A DNA stretch of 14,264 nt, taken from assembly GCA_031255115.1 (NCBI GenBank), contig JAIRTD010000116.1, positions 1 to 14,264 on the forward strand. The letters are read 5' to 3'. Both the position numbers and the translations under genes were made by a program. Each line of letters begins with the position of its first letter. Positions within the stretch are counted from its first letter, which is position 1. The notes under the pieces were generated by a model that saw only the letters and a list, made by a program, of their open reading frames with translations, was not told where the DNA came from and did no database searches. Source of the DNA: Spirochaetaceae bacterium. GTDB taxonomy: Bacteria; Spirochaetota; Spirochaetia; Treponematales; Breznakiellaceae. Shown here piece by piece: positions 1 through 6,411 of the stretch.

Positions 1-1018
1 GCGCCACAAGAAAGAGCAGGGCCGTGGTCAGGGCGCTGAGACCGGTACGGCCACCTGCCGCGACACCGGCGGTGCTTTCAACATAACTGGTAACTGTACT
101 GGTCCCCAAGGCCGCGCCCGCAACTGTTCCAAGCGCGTCGGCAAGCAGGGCCTGTTTGACTTTGGGTATATTTCCGTCCCTGTCGGTAAGTCCCGCCTGG
201 GTAGTAACGCCTACCAGGGTTCCTACCGTATCAAAGATATCAACAAAGAGGAAGGTAAAAAACACGGTAAAGAACTTAAAGCTCAGTACGGAACTAAAGT
301 CAAACTTAAAGAGCAGGGGAGACGCCGGAAGGGCAATGGGGCTCCAGTTTTCGGGTATGGGCGTAAGGCCAAAGGGTATGCCTATGACGCTGGTAATCAG
401 TATGCCAAGCAGTATGGAACCGGGGATTTTATTGGCGTACAGGCCCGTGGTGATTATCAATCCGGCAAGGGCAACCAGGGCGCTTCCTGAACCAAGGTCT
501 CCGAGTTCCACCAGGGTAGACTCGTTGGGAATAATCACCCCGGCGTTTTTAAGGCCGATGAGGGCTATAAAAAGCCCTATGCCCACCGCCACTGCCCGCT
601 TGAGGTTTGTCGGAATGGACTGGATGATCAGTTCCCGCACGTTTATCAGCGAAAGCAGGATGAAGAGTATGCCTTCGAGGAATACCGCGGTAAGGGCTAT
701 CTGCCAGGAATATCCCAGGCGGTCAACTACGGTAAAGGTAAAAAAGGCGTTAAGGCCCATGCCCGGAGCCAGGGCCACGGGAAGATTAGCGGCAAAGGCC
801 ATTACCAGGGTGGCAAAGGCCGACGCCAGCACCGTGGCGGTAAACACCGAGGCGGCGGGCATGACATTGCCCGGCGTTCCTACGACCGTGCCGATAAGGC
901 CCAGCATATTTGGGTTTACCGCCAGAATATACGCCATTGTAAGAAAGGTCGTTAAACCGGCAACCAGTTCTCTGGAAAATGTAGTACCATGTTCCTGAAG
1001 CCTGAAAAACTTTTCCAT
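1..1018 (-). CDS. NCS2/AzgA-type purine (hypoxanthine/guanine/adenine) permease, C-terminus cut by window edge
   Basis: Reading the minus strand from the ATG at 1018 gives 339 residues with no stop before the window edge; family members are about 430-460 residues, so roughly the last quarter is missing. The protein is strongly hydrophobic, with many membrane segments. It begins MEKFFRLQEHGTTFSRELVA and continues with a TTFLTMAYILAVNPNML stretch (about residues 23-39), typical of the PbuG/GhxP/AzgA branch of NCS2 transporters. Other family signatures are APGMGLNAFF (84-93), FVDIFDTVGTLVG (258-270) and GTSTVTSYVESTAGVAAGGR (305-324). The expected role is proton-coupled uptake of a purine base across the inner membrane; the exact base cannot be read from sequence. 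The start is supported by AAGGAG ahead of the ATG. The gene lies 27 bp after hydA on the same strand with no terminator between them, so it may be read from the hydrogenase promoter. Family assignment is secure, substrate is not. Confidence 0.9.
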   Translation of the reverse strand, partial: MEKFFRLQEHGTTFSRELVAGLTTFLTMAYILAVNPNMLGLIGTVVGTPGNVMPAASVFTATVLASAFATLVMAFAANLPVALAPGMGLNAFFTFTVVDRLGYSWQIALTAVFLEGILFILLSLINVRELIIQSIPTNLKRAVAVGIGLFIALIGLKNAGVIIPNESTLVELGDLGSGSALVALAGLIITTGLYANKIPGSILLGILITSVIGIPFGLTPIPENWSPIALPASPLLFKFDFSSVLSFKFFTVFFTFLFVDIFDTVGTLVGVTTQAGLTDRDGNIPKVKQALLADALGTVAGAALGTSTVTSYVESTAGVAAGGRTGLSALTTALLFLVA

Positions 1019-1047
1019 AAAACGCACTCCTTTAAAATGTACTCCTT
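1018..1047 (-). repeat. Tandem 15-bp duplication of the ribosome binding site in the hydA-permease gap
   Basis: On the minus strand two adjacent 15-bp units read AAGGAGTACATTTTA (1047-1033) and AAGGAGTGCGTTTTA (1032-1018), identical at 13 of 15 positions. The second unit supplies the Shine-Dalgarno sequence of the permease and its last A is the first base of the ATG. The first unit overlaps the hydA stop codon and has an equally good AAGGAG but no start codon after it. This looks like a small local duplication giving two ribosome-docking sites. Confidence 0.7.
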
Positions 1048-2827
1048 ATTTGATATACACCGGTCTTTCAACATAGCTGGTGTGCAAGAGTTTGTGGGCC
1101 TTGTGGCCGTTAGGCTCGCCGAGGAATTCATCATATACCTGTTTGATGAAGGGGTTCTGATGGGAACAGCGGAGCGTTGAATTTTCGTCGTCGGCGTAGA
1201 GGCCCTTGGTACGTTGTTTGCGCAGTTCGTCGACGCCGCCGTAGGGCTGGCCGCCGCCTGAAATACAGCCGCCCCGGCAGGCCATGACTTCAACAAAGTG
1301 ATAAGGGACTTCTTTTCCCGCGTCCCTGGCCGCCCGTATATGGTCAAGTACGGCGGCTATATTGCCCATCTGATGGGCTACGGCTATGCGTATTTTTGTG
1401 CCATTGCCAAAGTCAACTTCGGCTTCTTTGACTCCGTCAAGACCCCGGACCGGAAGGAAATTAACGTCGCCCAGTTCCTTCTTGGTAACGAGGAAGTAGG
1501 CGCTCCGCACCGCGGCCTCCATGACGCCGCCTGTTACACCAAAGATGGTCCCCGCGCCGGTATAGGGCCCCATGGGGCTGTCGGCTTCTTCGTCGGGGAG
1601 ATTGCGTACATCTATGCCGGCCTGTTTGATCATGCGGGCGAGTTCCCTGGTGGTTATTACTATGTCGACATCATTGCCGGCATTGACGCCGAGGAACGCG
1701 GCGGCGCTCTTCATATCGTCATTACGGTTTATTTCCCATTTTTTGGCCGTACAGGGCATGACCGAGACCGAATAGATCTTTTGCGGGTCTATGCCGGCCT
1801 TGCCGGACCAGTAGGCCTTAATCATGGCGCCCATCATCTGCTGGGGAGATTTGGCTGTGGAGAAATTCGGTATCATGTCATTGTAATACTTCTCCATATA
1901 GTCAACCCAGGCGGGACAACAGCTTGTAATAAGGGGTATGTCGGCCTTGCCGCCTCCGGCTATTTTGGTAAGCCGGGCAACCAGTTCCGTCCCTTCTTCC
2001 ATAATGGTAAGATCCGCGGAGAAGTTGGTGTCAAAGACGGTCTTAAAGCCCAGCCGCCTCAAGGCCGCGTATATTTTTTTGGTGAATACGGTTCCGGGGG
2101 GCAGGCCGAATTCCTCCGCCAGGGCCACCCGGACTGCCGGCGCTATCTGCACCACAGGATGTTTATCGGCGTCCTGGAGGGCCCTCCATACCTTGACCGT
2201 ATCATCGCGTTCATAAATCGCCCCTACGGGACAGTGGGCCGCGCACTGGCCGCACTTGATACAGGGGCTTTCTCCCAGGGGCGTATCCGCCGCGCTGGCT
2301 ATACGGCCCTTGATTCCCCTGCCCAGGAATTCCAGGGCCCATACATTCTGCATCTCCTGGCATACCTTGACACAGCGGCCGCAGCGTATACATTTTTCGG
2401 GATTGAGAACTATGGCCGGATTGGAATCGTCTATAGGAAGGCCATTAAGTACCTTGCGGTAGGGGGTTTCCCGTATGCCGAATTCGGCGGCCAGGGTCTG
2501 GAGTTCGCAGTTGCCGTTGCGGGGACACTGGAGACAGTCGCTGGGGTGGTTGGACAGTATCAGTTCCAGCACGGTGCGTCTTACCGATATGATTTCCGCG
2601 TCGTGGGTAACGATGTCCATGTTTTCTTCGACCTGGGTGGTACAGGCCCGGACCATGCGGGGGCTCCCCGCCATGCGCACGATGCAGAGCCCGCAGGCCG
2701 CCCAGGGGGGGAGGTCGGGGTTGTAACACAGAGTGGGTATTTCTATGTTGATTTTTCTGGCGGCTTCCAGGATGGAAACGCCGTCCTCAACCTGAACCGC
2801 TATGCCATTTATTTTAAGGTTTACCAT
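1046..2827 (-). CDS. hydA: [FeFe] hydrogenase catalytic subunit HydA (HndD type), M3 architecture
   Basis: This 593-residue protein is the H2-forming or H2-oxidising subunit of a cytosolic NAD-linked [FeFe] hydrogenase. Its cofactor ligands are visible in order. An N-terminal 2Fe-2S domain has C34, C45, C48 and C62. A His/Cys 4Fe-4S site has H94, C98, C101 and C107. A two-cluster ferredoxin domain has C146, C149, C152, C156 and C189, C192, C195, C199. The H-cluster domain follows, with motif L1 TSCCPAW (301-307), L2 MPCTAKKWE (357-365) and L3 MACRGGCISGGGQP (515-528); the proton-relay cysteine of L1 is present. The protein ends about 65 residues after L3, so it has no extra C-terminal NuoE- or PAS-like domain. 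Length matches HndD-type subunits of about 585 residues. GGAG lies 7 bases before the ATG at 2827. It is the last hydrogenase gene of the operon, 34 bp after hydB. All catalytic residues are present, so the subunit itself looks functional. Confidence 0.97.
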   Translation of the reverse strand: MVNLKINGIAVQVEDGVSILEAARKINIEIPTLCYNPDLPPWAACGLCIVRMAGSPRMVRACTTQVEENMDIVTHDAEIISVRRTVLELILSNHPSDCLQCPRNGNCELQTLAAEFGIRETPYRKVLNGLPIDDSNPAIVLNPEKCIRCGRCVKVCQEMQNVWALEFLGRGIKGRIASAADTPLGESPCIKCGQCAAHCPVGAIYERDDTVKVWRALQDADKHPVVQIAPAVRVALAEEFGLPPGTVFTKKIYAALRRLGFKTVFDTNFSADLTIMEEGTELVARLTKIAGGGKADIPLITSCCPAWVDYMEKYYNDMIPNFSTAKSPQQMMGAMIKAYWSGKAGIDPQKIYSVSVMPCTAKKWEINRNDDMKSAAAFLGVNAGNDVDIVITTRELARMIKQAGIDVRNLPDEEADSPMGPYTGAGTIFGVTGGVMEAAVRSAYFLVTKKELGDVNFLPVRGLDGVKEAEVDFGNGTKIRIAVAHQMGNIAAVLDHIRAARDAGKEVPYHFVEVMACRGGCISGGGQPYGGVDELRKQRTKGLYADDENSTLRCSHQNPFIKQVYDEFLGEPNGHKAHKLLHTSYVERPVYIK

Positions 2828-2842
2828 AAATAACTCCTATAT

Positions 2843-2858
2843 AGGCGGTAAGCCGCCT
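2843..2858 (-). promoter_or_regulatory. GC-rich stem-loop between hydB and hydA, just before the hydA RBS
   Basis: The transcript would contain AGGCGG-CTTA-CCGCCT, a perfect 6-bp stem with a 4-base loop. It sits almost alone in the 34-bp hydB-hydA gap, and its 3' side ends four bases before the GGAG of hydA. No U-run follows, so it is not a classical terminator. It could protect the 3' end of a processed hydA message or modulate hydA translation. The structure is seen in sequence; its function is inferred. Confidence 0.5.
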
Positions 2859-2861
2859 GAT

Positions 2862-4304
2862 TTACTTCTTAACTATAGCGCCGAACTTACAGTTCTTAAA
2901 ACACTCGCCGCATTTGATACACTCATTCTGGTCTATCTTGTGGGCAGCTTTTTTCTCTCCGCTAATACATTTGGCAGGACAGTTTCGCGCGCAGAGGCCG
3001 CAGCCTATGCACTTTTCTGCCAGTATCTCATAACGGATAAGATGCTTACACTTACCGGAACGGCACTTCTTGTCCCTGATATGTTCAAGGTATTCGTCCT
3101 GGAAATTTCGCAGGGTAGACAAAGTCGGGTTAGGCGCAGTCTGTCCCAGGGCGCAGAGGCTTGCCTTGGACATGGCCTTGCCTATGCTTTCGAGTTTATC
3201 CAGATCGCTTTCTTCGCCGTTGCCCCGGGCGATTTTTTCGAGGATATTAAGGAGCTGGGTTGTACCGATGCGGCAGGGCGAACATTTACCGCAGGATTCG
3301 TCGACGCAGAAATCCATATAGAACCTGGCAACGTCGACGACGCAGTCGTCCTCGTCCATGACTATCATGCCCCCTGAACCCATCATGGAGCCGTTAGCCG
3401 CAAGGCTTTCGTAATCTATGGGAGTATCCAGCACCTTTTCGGTAAGTATGCCTCCTGAGGGGCCGCCGGTCTGAACGCCCTTGAATTTTTTGCCGTCCTT
3501 GATACCGCCGCCTATCTCAAAAATAATTTCCCGCAGGGTTGTGCCCATGGGAACTTCTACAAGGCCGGAATTTTTTACCTTGCCGGTAAGGGCAAAGACC
3601 TTGGTTCCCTTGGATTTTTCGGTTCCTATTTTTGAAAGCCAGGCGCCGCCCTTGGCGGTAATGACCGGTATGTTGGCCAGGGTTTCGACATTGTTGATGA
3701 TGGTAGGCTTCTGCCACAGCCCCTTGTTCGCCGGGAAGGGCGGTTTGGGAACCGGCATGCCCCGGCTGCCTTCTACCGATTTAATCAGCGCCGTTTCCTC
3801 GCCGCAGACGAAGGCGCCTGCGCCCAGGCGAATTTCGATTTCAAAGTCAAAGCCTGAACCGAGTATATTCTTGCCCAAAAGGCCGTATTCCTGGGCCTGG
3901 GCAAGGGCCTTTTTAAGCCGCTCAATGGCCAGGGGATACTCCGCCCTGATATACACAAAGCCCTGATGGGATCCTATGGCCTTGCCGGCTGTTATCATGC
4001 CTTCGATGACCGAATGGGGGTCGCCTTCGATGGTGGACCGGTCCATATAAGCGCCGGGGTCGCCTTCGTCGGCATTGCAGATAACGTACTTGACGTCGCC
4101 CTGGGACTTGCGGGCAAGATCCCACTTGAGCCAGGTTGGAAAGCCCGCGCCGCCCCGGCCCCTGAGGCCTGAGGCTTTCATCTCATCAATGAGCTGTTCG
4201 GACGTCCATTCAAAAAGGACCTTCTCAAGGCCCGCATAGCCTTCGCGGGCTATGTATTCGTCGATGCTCTCGGGGTTGATGACGCCGCAGTTCCTCAGCA
4301 CCAC
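2862..4304 (-). CDS. hydB: HydB/HndC (NuoF-like) NADH/FMN-binding hydrogenase subunit, main body downstream of an in-frame stop
   Basis: This is the body of the flavin subunit that exchanges electrons between NAD(H), ferredoxin and HydA. Counted from the GTG at 4304 (480 residues), it shows the NADH/FMN site GRGGAGFPTW (49-58), CNADEGDPGAY (76-86) and GAGAFVCGEETAL (161-173). The 4Fe-4S site is ESCGKCSPC (C338, C341, C344) with C384. Two ferredoxin-type clusters follow at C432, C435, C438, C442 and C462, C465, C468, C472. The GTG at 4304 has no Shine-Dalgarno and lies inside conserved sequence, so it is only a formal start. The same frame runs back through 54 more family-like codons (SFYVGLKPEDA, then IVKGREVPRLLY) to a TAG at 4467-4469, and beyond it through the N-terminal 2Fe-2S domain to an ATG at 4652. 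Without the TAG the protein would be 596 residues, normal for HydB. The gene is therefore a nonsense-interrupted hydB, a sequencing error, or a read-through gene. Family identity is certain; the start is uncertain. Confidence 0.9.
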   Translation of the reverse strand: MVLRNCGVINPESIDEYIAREGYAGLEKVLFEWTSEQLIDEMKASGLRGRGGAGFPTWLKWDLARKSQGDVKYVICNADEGDPGAYMDRSTIEGDPHSVIEGMITAGKAIGSHQGFVYIRAEYPLAIERLKKALAQAQEYGLLGKNILGSGFDFEIEIRLGAGAFVCGEETALIKSVEGSRGMPVPKPPFPANKGLWQKPTIINNVETLANIPVITAKGGAWLSKIGTEKSKGTKVFALTGKVKNSGLVEVPMGTTLREIIFEIGGGIKDGKKFKGVQTGGPSGGILTEKVLDTPIDYESLAANGSMMGSGGMIVMDEDDCVVDVARFYMDFCVDESCGKCSPCRIGTTQLLNILEKIARGNGEESDLDKLESIGKAMSKASLCALGQTAPNPTLSTLRNFQDEYLEHIRDKKCRSGKCKHLIRYEILAEKCIGCGLCARNCPAKCISGEKKAAHKIDQNECIKCGECFKNCKFGAIVKK

Positions 4305-4466
4305 ACGGAACTGCTTCTGGTAAAACTCAAGGTCCTCGACAGCGAGCTTCTTCTGCCTTTCGTCGTCGTGATTGTAAAGGAGCCGGGGAACTTCCCGGCC
4401 CTTGACAATCTGTTCGGCGATGATTTCGACGGCGTCTTCCGGTTTTAAGCCAACATAAAACGAATC

Positions 4467-4469
4467 CTA
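4467..4469 (-). other. In-frame TAG codon interrupting hydB
   Basis: The minus-strand codons here read GTG CTT CCT TAG GAT TCG TTT TAT, that is VLP-stop-DSFY. HydB-like sequence continues in the same frame on both sides, with no shift and no missing segment. This codon falls in the short linker between the thioredoxin-like 2Fe-2S domain and the NuoF core. No ATG, or GTG with a Shine-Dalgarno, lies shortly after it to restart translation. TAG ends hndB, hydC, the DUF58 gene and the receiver gene in this window, so it is an ordinary stop in this genome. Confidence 0.9.
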
Positions 4470-4652
4470 AGGAAGCACATTGACTATGTGACCCTTTTCG
4501 CAAAATCCGAAGCAACCGGTCTTGACGATCTGAACTTCGCCTACGACGCCCTGCTTCCGGGCCTCGGCAATGAGTCTTTCGTAAATTTCAGCGCCCTTGT
4601 TGGATTCGCAGCCAGTACCGCCGCAGGTCAGTATGTAATGGTTATACGCCAT
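4467..4652 (-). CDS. hydB: HydB N-terminal 2Fe-2S thioredoxin-like domain, separated from the HydB body by TAG
   Basis: This 61-residue frame is the N-terminal domain of HydB, not an independent gene. Ligands for one 2Fe-2S cluster are C10 and C15 (ILTCGGTGCESNKG) and C47 and C51 (KTGCFGFCEKG). The domain ends with HIVNVLP, at the point where full HydB proteins continue into a linker. The start is strong: AGGAGG five bases before the ATG at 4652. The in-frame TAG follows, and after it family-like sequence resumes in the same frame. If translation stops here, the cell makes a small soluble 2Fe-2S fragment plus, at best, a truncated HydB body. In the intact complex this peripheral cluster lies on the electron path of the flavin subunit. 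Confidence 0.8.
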   Translation of the reverse strand: MAYNHYILTCGGTGCESNKGAEIYERLIAEARKQGVVGEVQIVKTGCFGFCEKGHIVNVLP

Positions 4653-4661
4653 GCCGCCCTC

Positions 4662-5054
4662 CTAACCCATAATATCGGCGGAAGGCCGGTCAAGGATATG
4701 GTTATCCAGGAGCTCTTTCCCGATAAGATGTTTTTTGACTATCTCGCCAGCGACGGCGCTGTCAACCTTGCCATAGATGACTCTGGGCATTCCCGGAGCT
4801 ATCACTTCGACGGTAGGCTCAGAGTGGCACAGTCCCATGCAGCCCGTCTGGCGCACCATGACCGAGTCAACAAGATTATTGTCATCCAGGGCCTTTATAA
4901 AGGCATCAAGGGTATTTTTTGCCCCTGCGGCAATACCGCAGGTTCCCATACCGACTATAACCTGTATTTCTTTACCTTCAGCATCCCGTTTGCGCAGATC
5001 ATTTTTTTTGGAATCCCTGAGTTTGCGCAGGTCCTCCAAGCTCATCTTACCCAT
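4662..5054 (-). CDS. hndB: HndB-like 2Fe-2S thioredoxin-fold hydrogenase subunit
   Basis: This 130-residue protein matches the HndB family of small subunits found with NAD(P)-linked [FeFe] hydrogenases. It has a charged N-terminal helix (MSLEDLRKLRDSKKNDLRKR) and then a thioredoxin-like core with GMGTCGIAAGAK (C39) and RQTGCMGLCHSEPTVEV (C72, C76). It ends with YGKVDSAVAGEIVKKHL, normal for the family. Only three conserved cysteines are seen, as I recall for HndB proteins, so cluster binding may use another ligand. GGAG lies before the ATG at 5054. It starts 12 bp after the ATPase gene. It ends in TAG, and three codons later, in the same frame, hydB begins, so read-through would fuse HndB to HydB. 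It probably mediates electron transfer within the complex. Confidence 0.88.
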   Translation of the reverse strand: MGKMSLEDLRKLRDSKKNDLRKRDAEGKEIQVIVGMGTCGIAAGAKNTLDAFIKALDDNNLVDSVMVRQTGCMGLCHSEPTVEVIAPGMPRVIYGKVDSAVAGEIVKKHLIGKELLDNHILDRPSADIMG

Positions 5055-5066
5055 TTTGAAGCTCCT

Positions 5067-5615
5067 TCATTCTTCTGTTTCTATGGACCGCAGATACCGG
5101 TCCAGCAGTGCCAGGGAAGACCCGTCCTCAAGGTCTCCCAGGGCGTCCATCAGTTCTGACTTTCTGACTTCATAATTATTCTTTTTGTTGTCCCGGTCAA
5201 GAAAACGGCGCACAACCACTTCTTTGGGACCGGGAAAGAGAAAAACCGTTCTAAAAAGCCCGGGCAGGTCTCCTATCGGCGGAGTATCCACATTGGCAAT
5301 GTCGAACCAGGCGCTGACCGTAGTCCCTTTGTCTTTTTCTGATTTTACATCCCAGCCGCCTCCTGACTGTGAAGCGGTCTGCATCAAAAAAGGAATGCCC
5401 AGCCCAACCTTGCGCCCGGGGTGCTTTTCGCCGTCTGTCCCAAAAGGGTCCATGGCCCTGTCCAGTTCTTCCCGGCTCATGCCTTTTCCGTTATCCCGAA
5501 CCTCAAAGCGGAATTCCCGGTCGGTCTCCCGGACTTCAAGCTCCACGAGAGCCGCTCCGGATTCAAAAGAATTCTGCGTAATGTCGGTAACCAGGTCGCT
5601 TAGAGTAAAGTGCAT
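5067..5615 (-). CDS. Small GHKL (histidine-kinase-like) ATP-binding protein in the hydrogenase operon
   Basis: The 182-residue protein holds a HATPase_c domain in residues 1-105 and no kinase, sensor or membrane part. The N-box is LVTDITQNSFESG (8-20, with N15). The G1 box is RDNGKGM (40-46), followed by a lid and DPFGT (56-60). The G2 box is GRKVGLGIPFL (67-77) and the last strand is DKGTTVSAWF (95-104). No phosphoacceptor histidine domain precedes the ATPase, so it resembles anti-sigma factor/SpoIIAB-like ATPases more than a full kinase. The remaining 77 residues match nothing I recognise. Similar ATPases sit between hydC and hndB in clostridial bifurcating-hydrogenase clusters, from general knowledge. 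That conserved position suggests a role tied to the hydrogenase, regulatory or in assembly; the role itself is not known to me. Start: GGGGAG five bases before the ATG at 5615. Confidence 0.85.
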   Translation of the reverse strand: MHFTLSDLVTDITQNSFESGAALVELEVRETDREFRFEVRDNGKGMSREELDRAMDPFGTDGEKHPGRKVGLGIPFLMQTASQSGGGWDVKSEKDKGTTVSAWFDIANVDTPPIGDLPGLFRTVFLFPGPKEVVVRRFLDRDNKKNNYEVRKSELMDALGDLEDGSSLALLDRYLRSIETEE

Positions 5616-5657
5616 GAAAACTCCCCGGGAATGCTCTGTCCCCGTTTATCATTAAAA

Positions 5658-6155
5658 CTACTTGTTCCGGTATTTGGCAATGATTTCGGGTAATTGTTCC
5701 TTGGTAAGTTTTCCATCGGTTTCGGTCCCTACCGTTAGAACCGGCGCGAGGCCGCAGCAGCCCACGCAGCGGACCGGATCGATGGAAAAAAGGCCGTCAT
5801 CGCTTACGCCGCCTTCTTCAAGACCCAGTATGCTTCTTACTTCATCAATCATGTCCTGCCCGCCTTTGAGATAGCAGGCGGTTCCCAGGCATACGGAAAT
5901 TTTGTGCTTGCCTGGTTTGGTCGTTTTAAAGAAATGATAAAAGGTGATGACTCCGTAAATTCTCGCCAGAGGAATACCGCTGAGAATTGCGAGTGTTTCC
6001 GCAGACTCCCGGGAAATAAACCCAAAGGTTTCCTGAATTTTGTGCAGAATCATGATAAGGCTGCCAGGCTTTGCTCTCCATTCTTCAATAAAAGTGGAAA
6101 GTTCCTGGGGAAATTCCCCGGTCCCGGCAGGGATAGTTCTTTTGGTATGGTCCAT
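5658..6155 (-). CDS. hydC: HydC/HndA (NuoE-like) 2Fe-2S hydrogenase subunit
   Basis: This 165-residue protein is the small NuoE-like subunit that pairs with HydB in NAD-linked [FeFe] hydrogenases. The N-terminal helical part (20-70) contains the family stretch LIMILHKIQETFGFIS and IPLARIYGVITFYHFF. The thioredoxin-like part binds one 2Fe-2S cluster through C89 and C94 (SVCLGTACYLKGG) and C130 and C134 (RCVGCCGLAPVLTV); C133 is an extra cysteine inside the motif. The length is normal. It is the first gene of the operon. AGGGGGA precedes the ATG at 6155, and a sigma-70-like promoter lies just upstream. The gene ends in TAG, 42 bp before the ATPase gene. Confidence 0.95.
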   Translation of the reverse strand: MDHTKRTIPAGTGEFPQELSTFIEEWRAKPGSLIMILHKIQETFGFISRESAETLAILSGIPLARIYGVITFYHFFKTTKPGKHKISVCLGTACYLKGGQDMIDEVRSILGLEEGGVSDDGLFSIDPVRCVGCCGLAPVLTVGTETDGKLTKEQLPEIIAKYRNK

Positions 6156-6173
6156 TCGATCCCCCTGCTTTCT

Positions 6174-6202
6174 AGTGTACCCTTTCTATTCGAAATTGGC
6201 AA
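6174..6202 (-). promoter_or_regulatory. Sigma-70-type promoter of the hydrogenase operon
   Basis: On the minus strand, -35 TTGCCA (6202-6197) and -10 TACACT (6179-6174) are separated by exactly 17 bp. Each box differs from consensus at two positions. Transcription would begin near 6167, leaving a leader of only about 12 bases that holds the AGGGGGA ribosome binding site of hydC. No competing promoter of this quality was seen in the 269-bp gap. Confidence 0.6.
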
Positions 6203-6232
6203 GAAATAAATGAAGGGAATACCCCACAAAAG

Positions 6233-6338
6233 TATGGAGAATTTATTATTCATAGAGAGAATATTTTGTAAGAATATGGAGAATTTATTATTCAATTAAA
6301 AAGAACATTTTGTAAGGGTATAGAGAATTTATTATTCA
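6233..6338. repeat. Three-copy direct-repeat array upstream of the hydrogenase promoter (candidate operator)
   Basis: The plus-strand 20-mer TATGGAGAATTTATTATTCA occurs at 6233-6252 and 6275-6294, exact in both. A third copy at 6319-6338 has one change (TATAGAG...). Start-to-start spacing is 42 and 44 bp, close to four helical turns. Between them a second element repeats: AGAATATTTTGTAAG (6258-6272) and AGAACATTTTGTAAG (6302-6316), 44 bp apart. The array is very AT-rich and ends 31 bp upstream of the -35 box. Copy number, phasing and position suggest cooperative binding of a regulator, or an UP-like activating region. I do not recognise the motif as a known operator such as Rex. Confidence 0.75.
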
Positions 6339-6411
6339 TACAAAGGCAGTCAGGAATTTCAGCAGCGTTGTTGGTAAACCATAGTTCCTGAACATGATTT
6401 TAAATATGTTA

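Noticed and set aside
156..998. 280-codon open frame on the plus strand
   Set aside because: It is the antisense shadow of the NCS2 permease, which is clearly coding on the minus strand to the window edge.
1907..1927. TSCCPAW in HydA in place of TSCCPGW
   Set aside because: Alanine at this position is a usual variant among multimeric [FeFe] hydrogenases as far as I know; all ligands and the proton-relay cysteine are present.
1298..2833. 511-codon open frame on the plus strand opposite hydA
   Set aside because: It is antisense to a hydrogenase with all ligands conserved; the composition (rich in Gly, Tyr, His, Arg) is that of a reversed coding frame and no family is recognisable.
4327..4515. 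62-codon minus-strand frame beginning near the hydB TAG, considered as a frameshift continuation
   Set aside because: Its composition (Arg-rich, no family likeness) is a shadow; the HydB-like sequence continues in the original frame, so the interruption is a single codon and not a frameshift.
6233..6338. CRISPR-like look of three 20-bp repeats with 22-24-bp spacers
   Set aside because: The spacers repeat each other (ATTTTGTAAG in both), the repeats are AT-rich and too short, and no cas gene is near; it is a promoter-proximal direct-repeat array.
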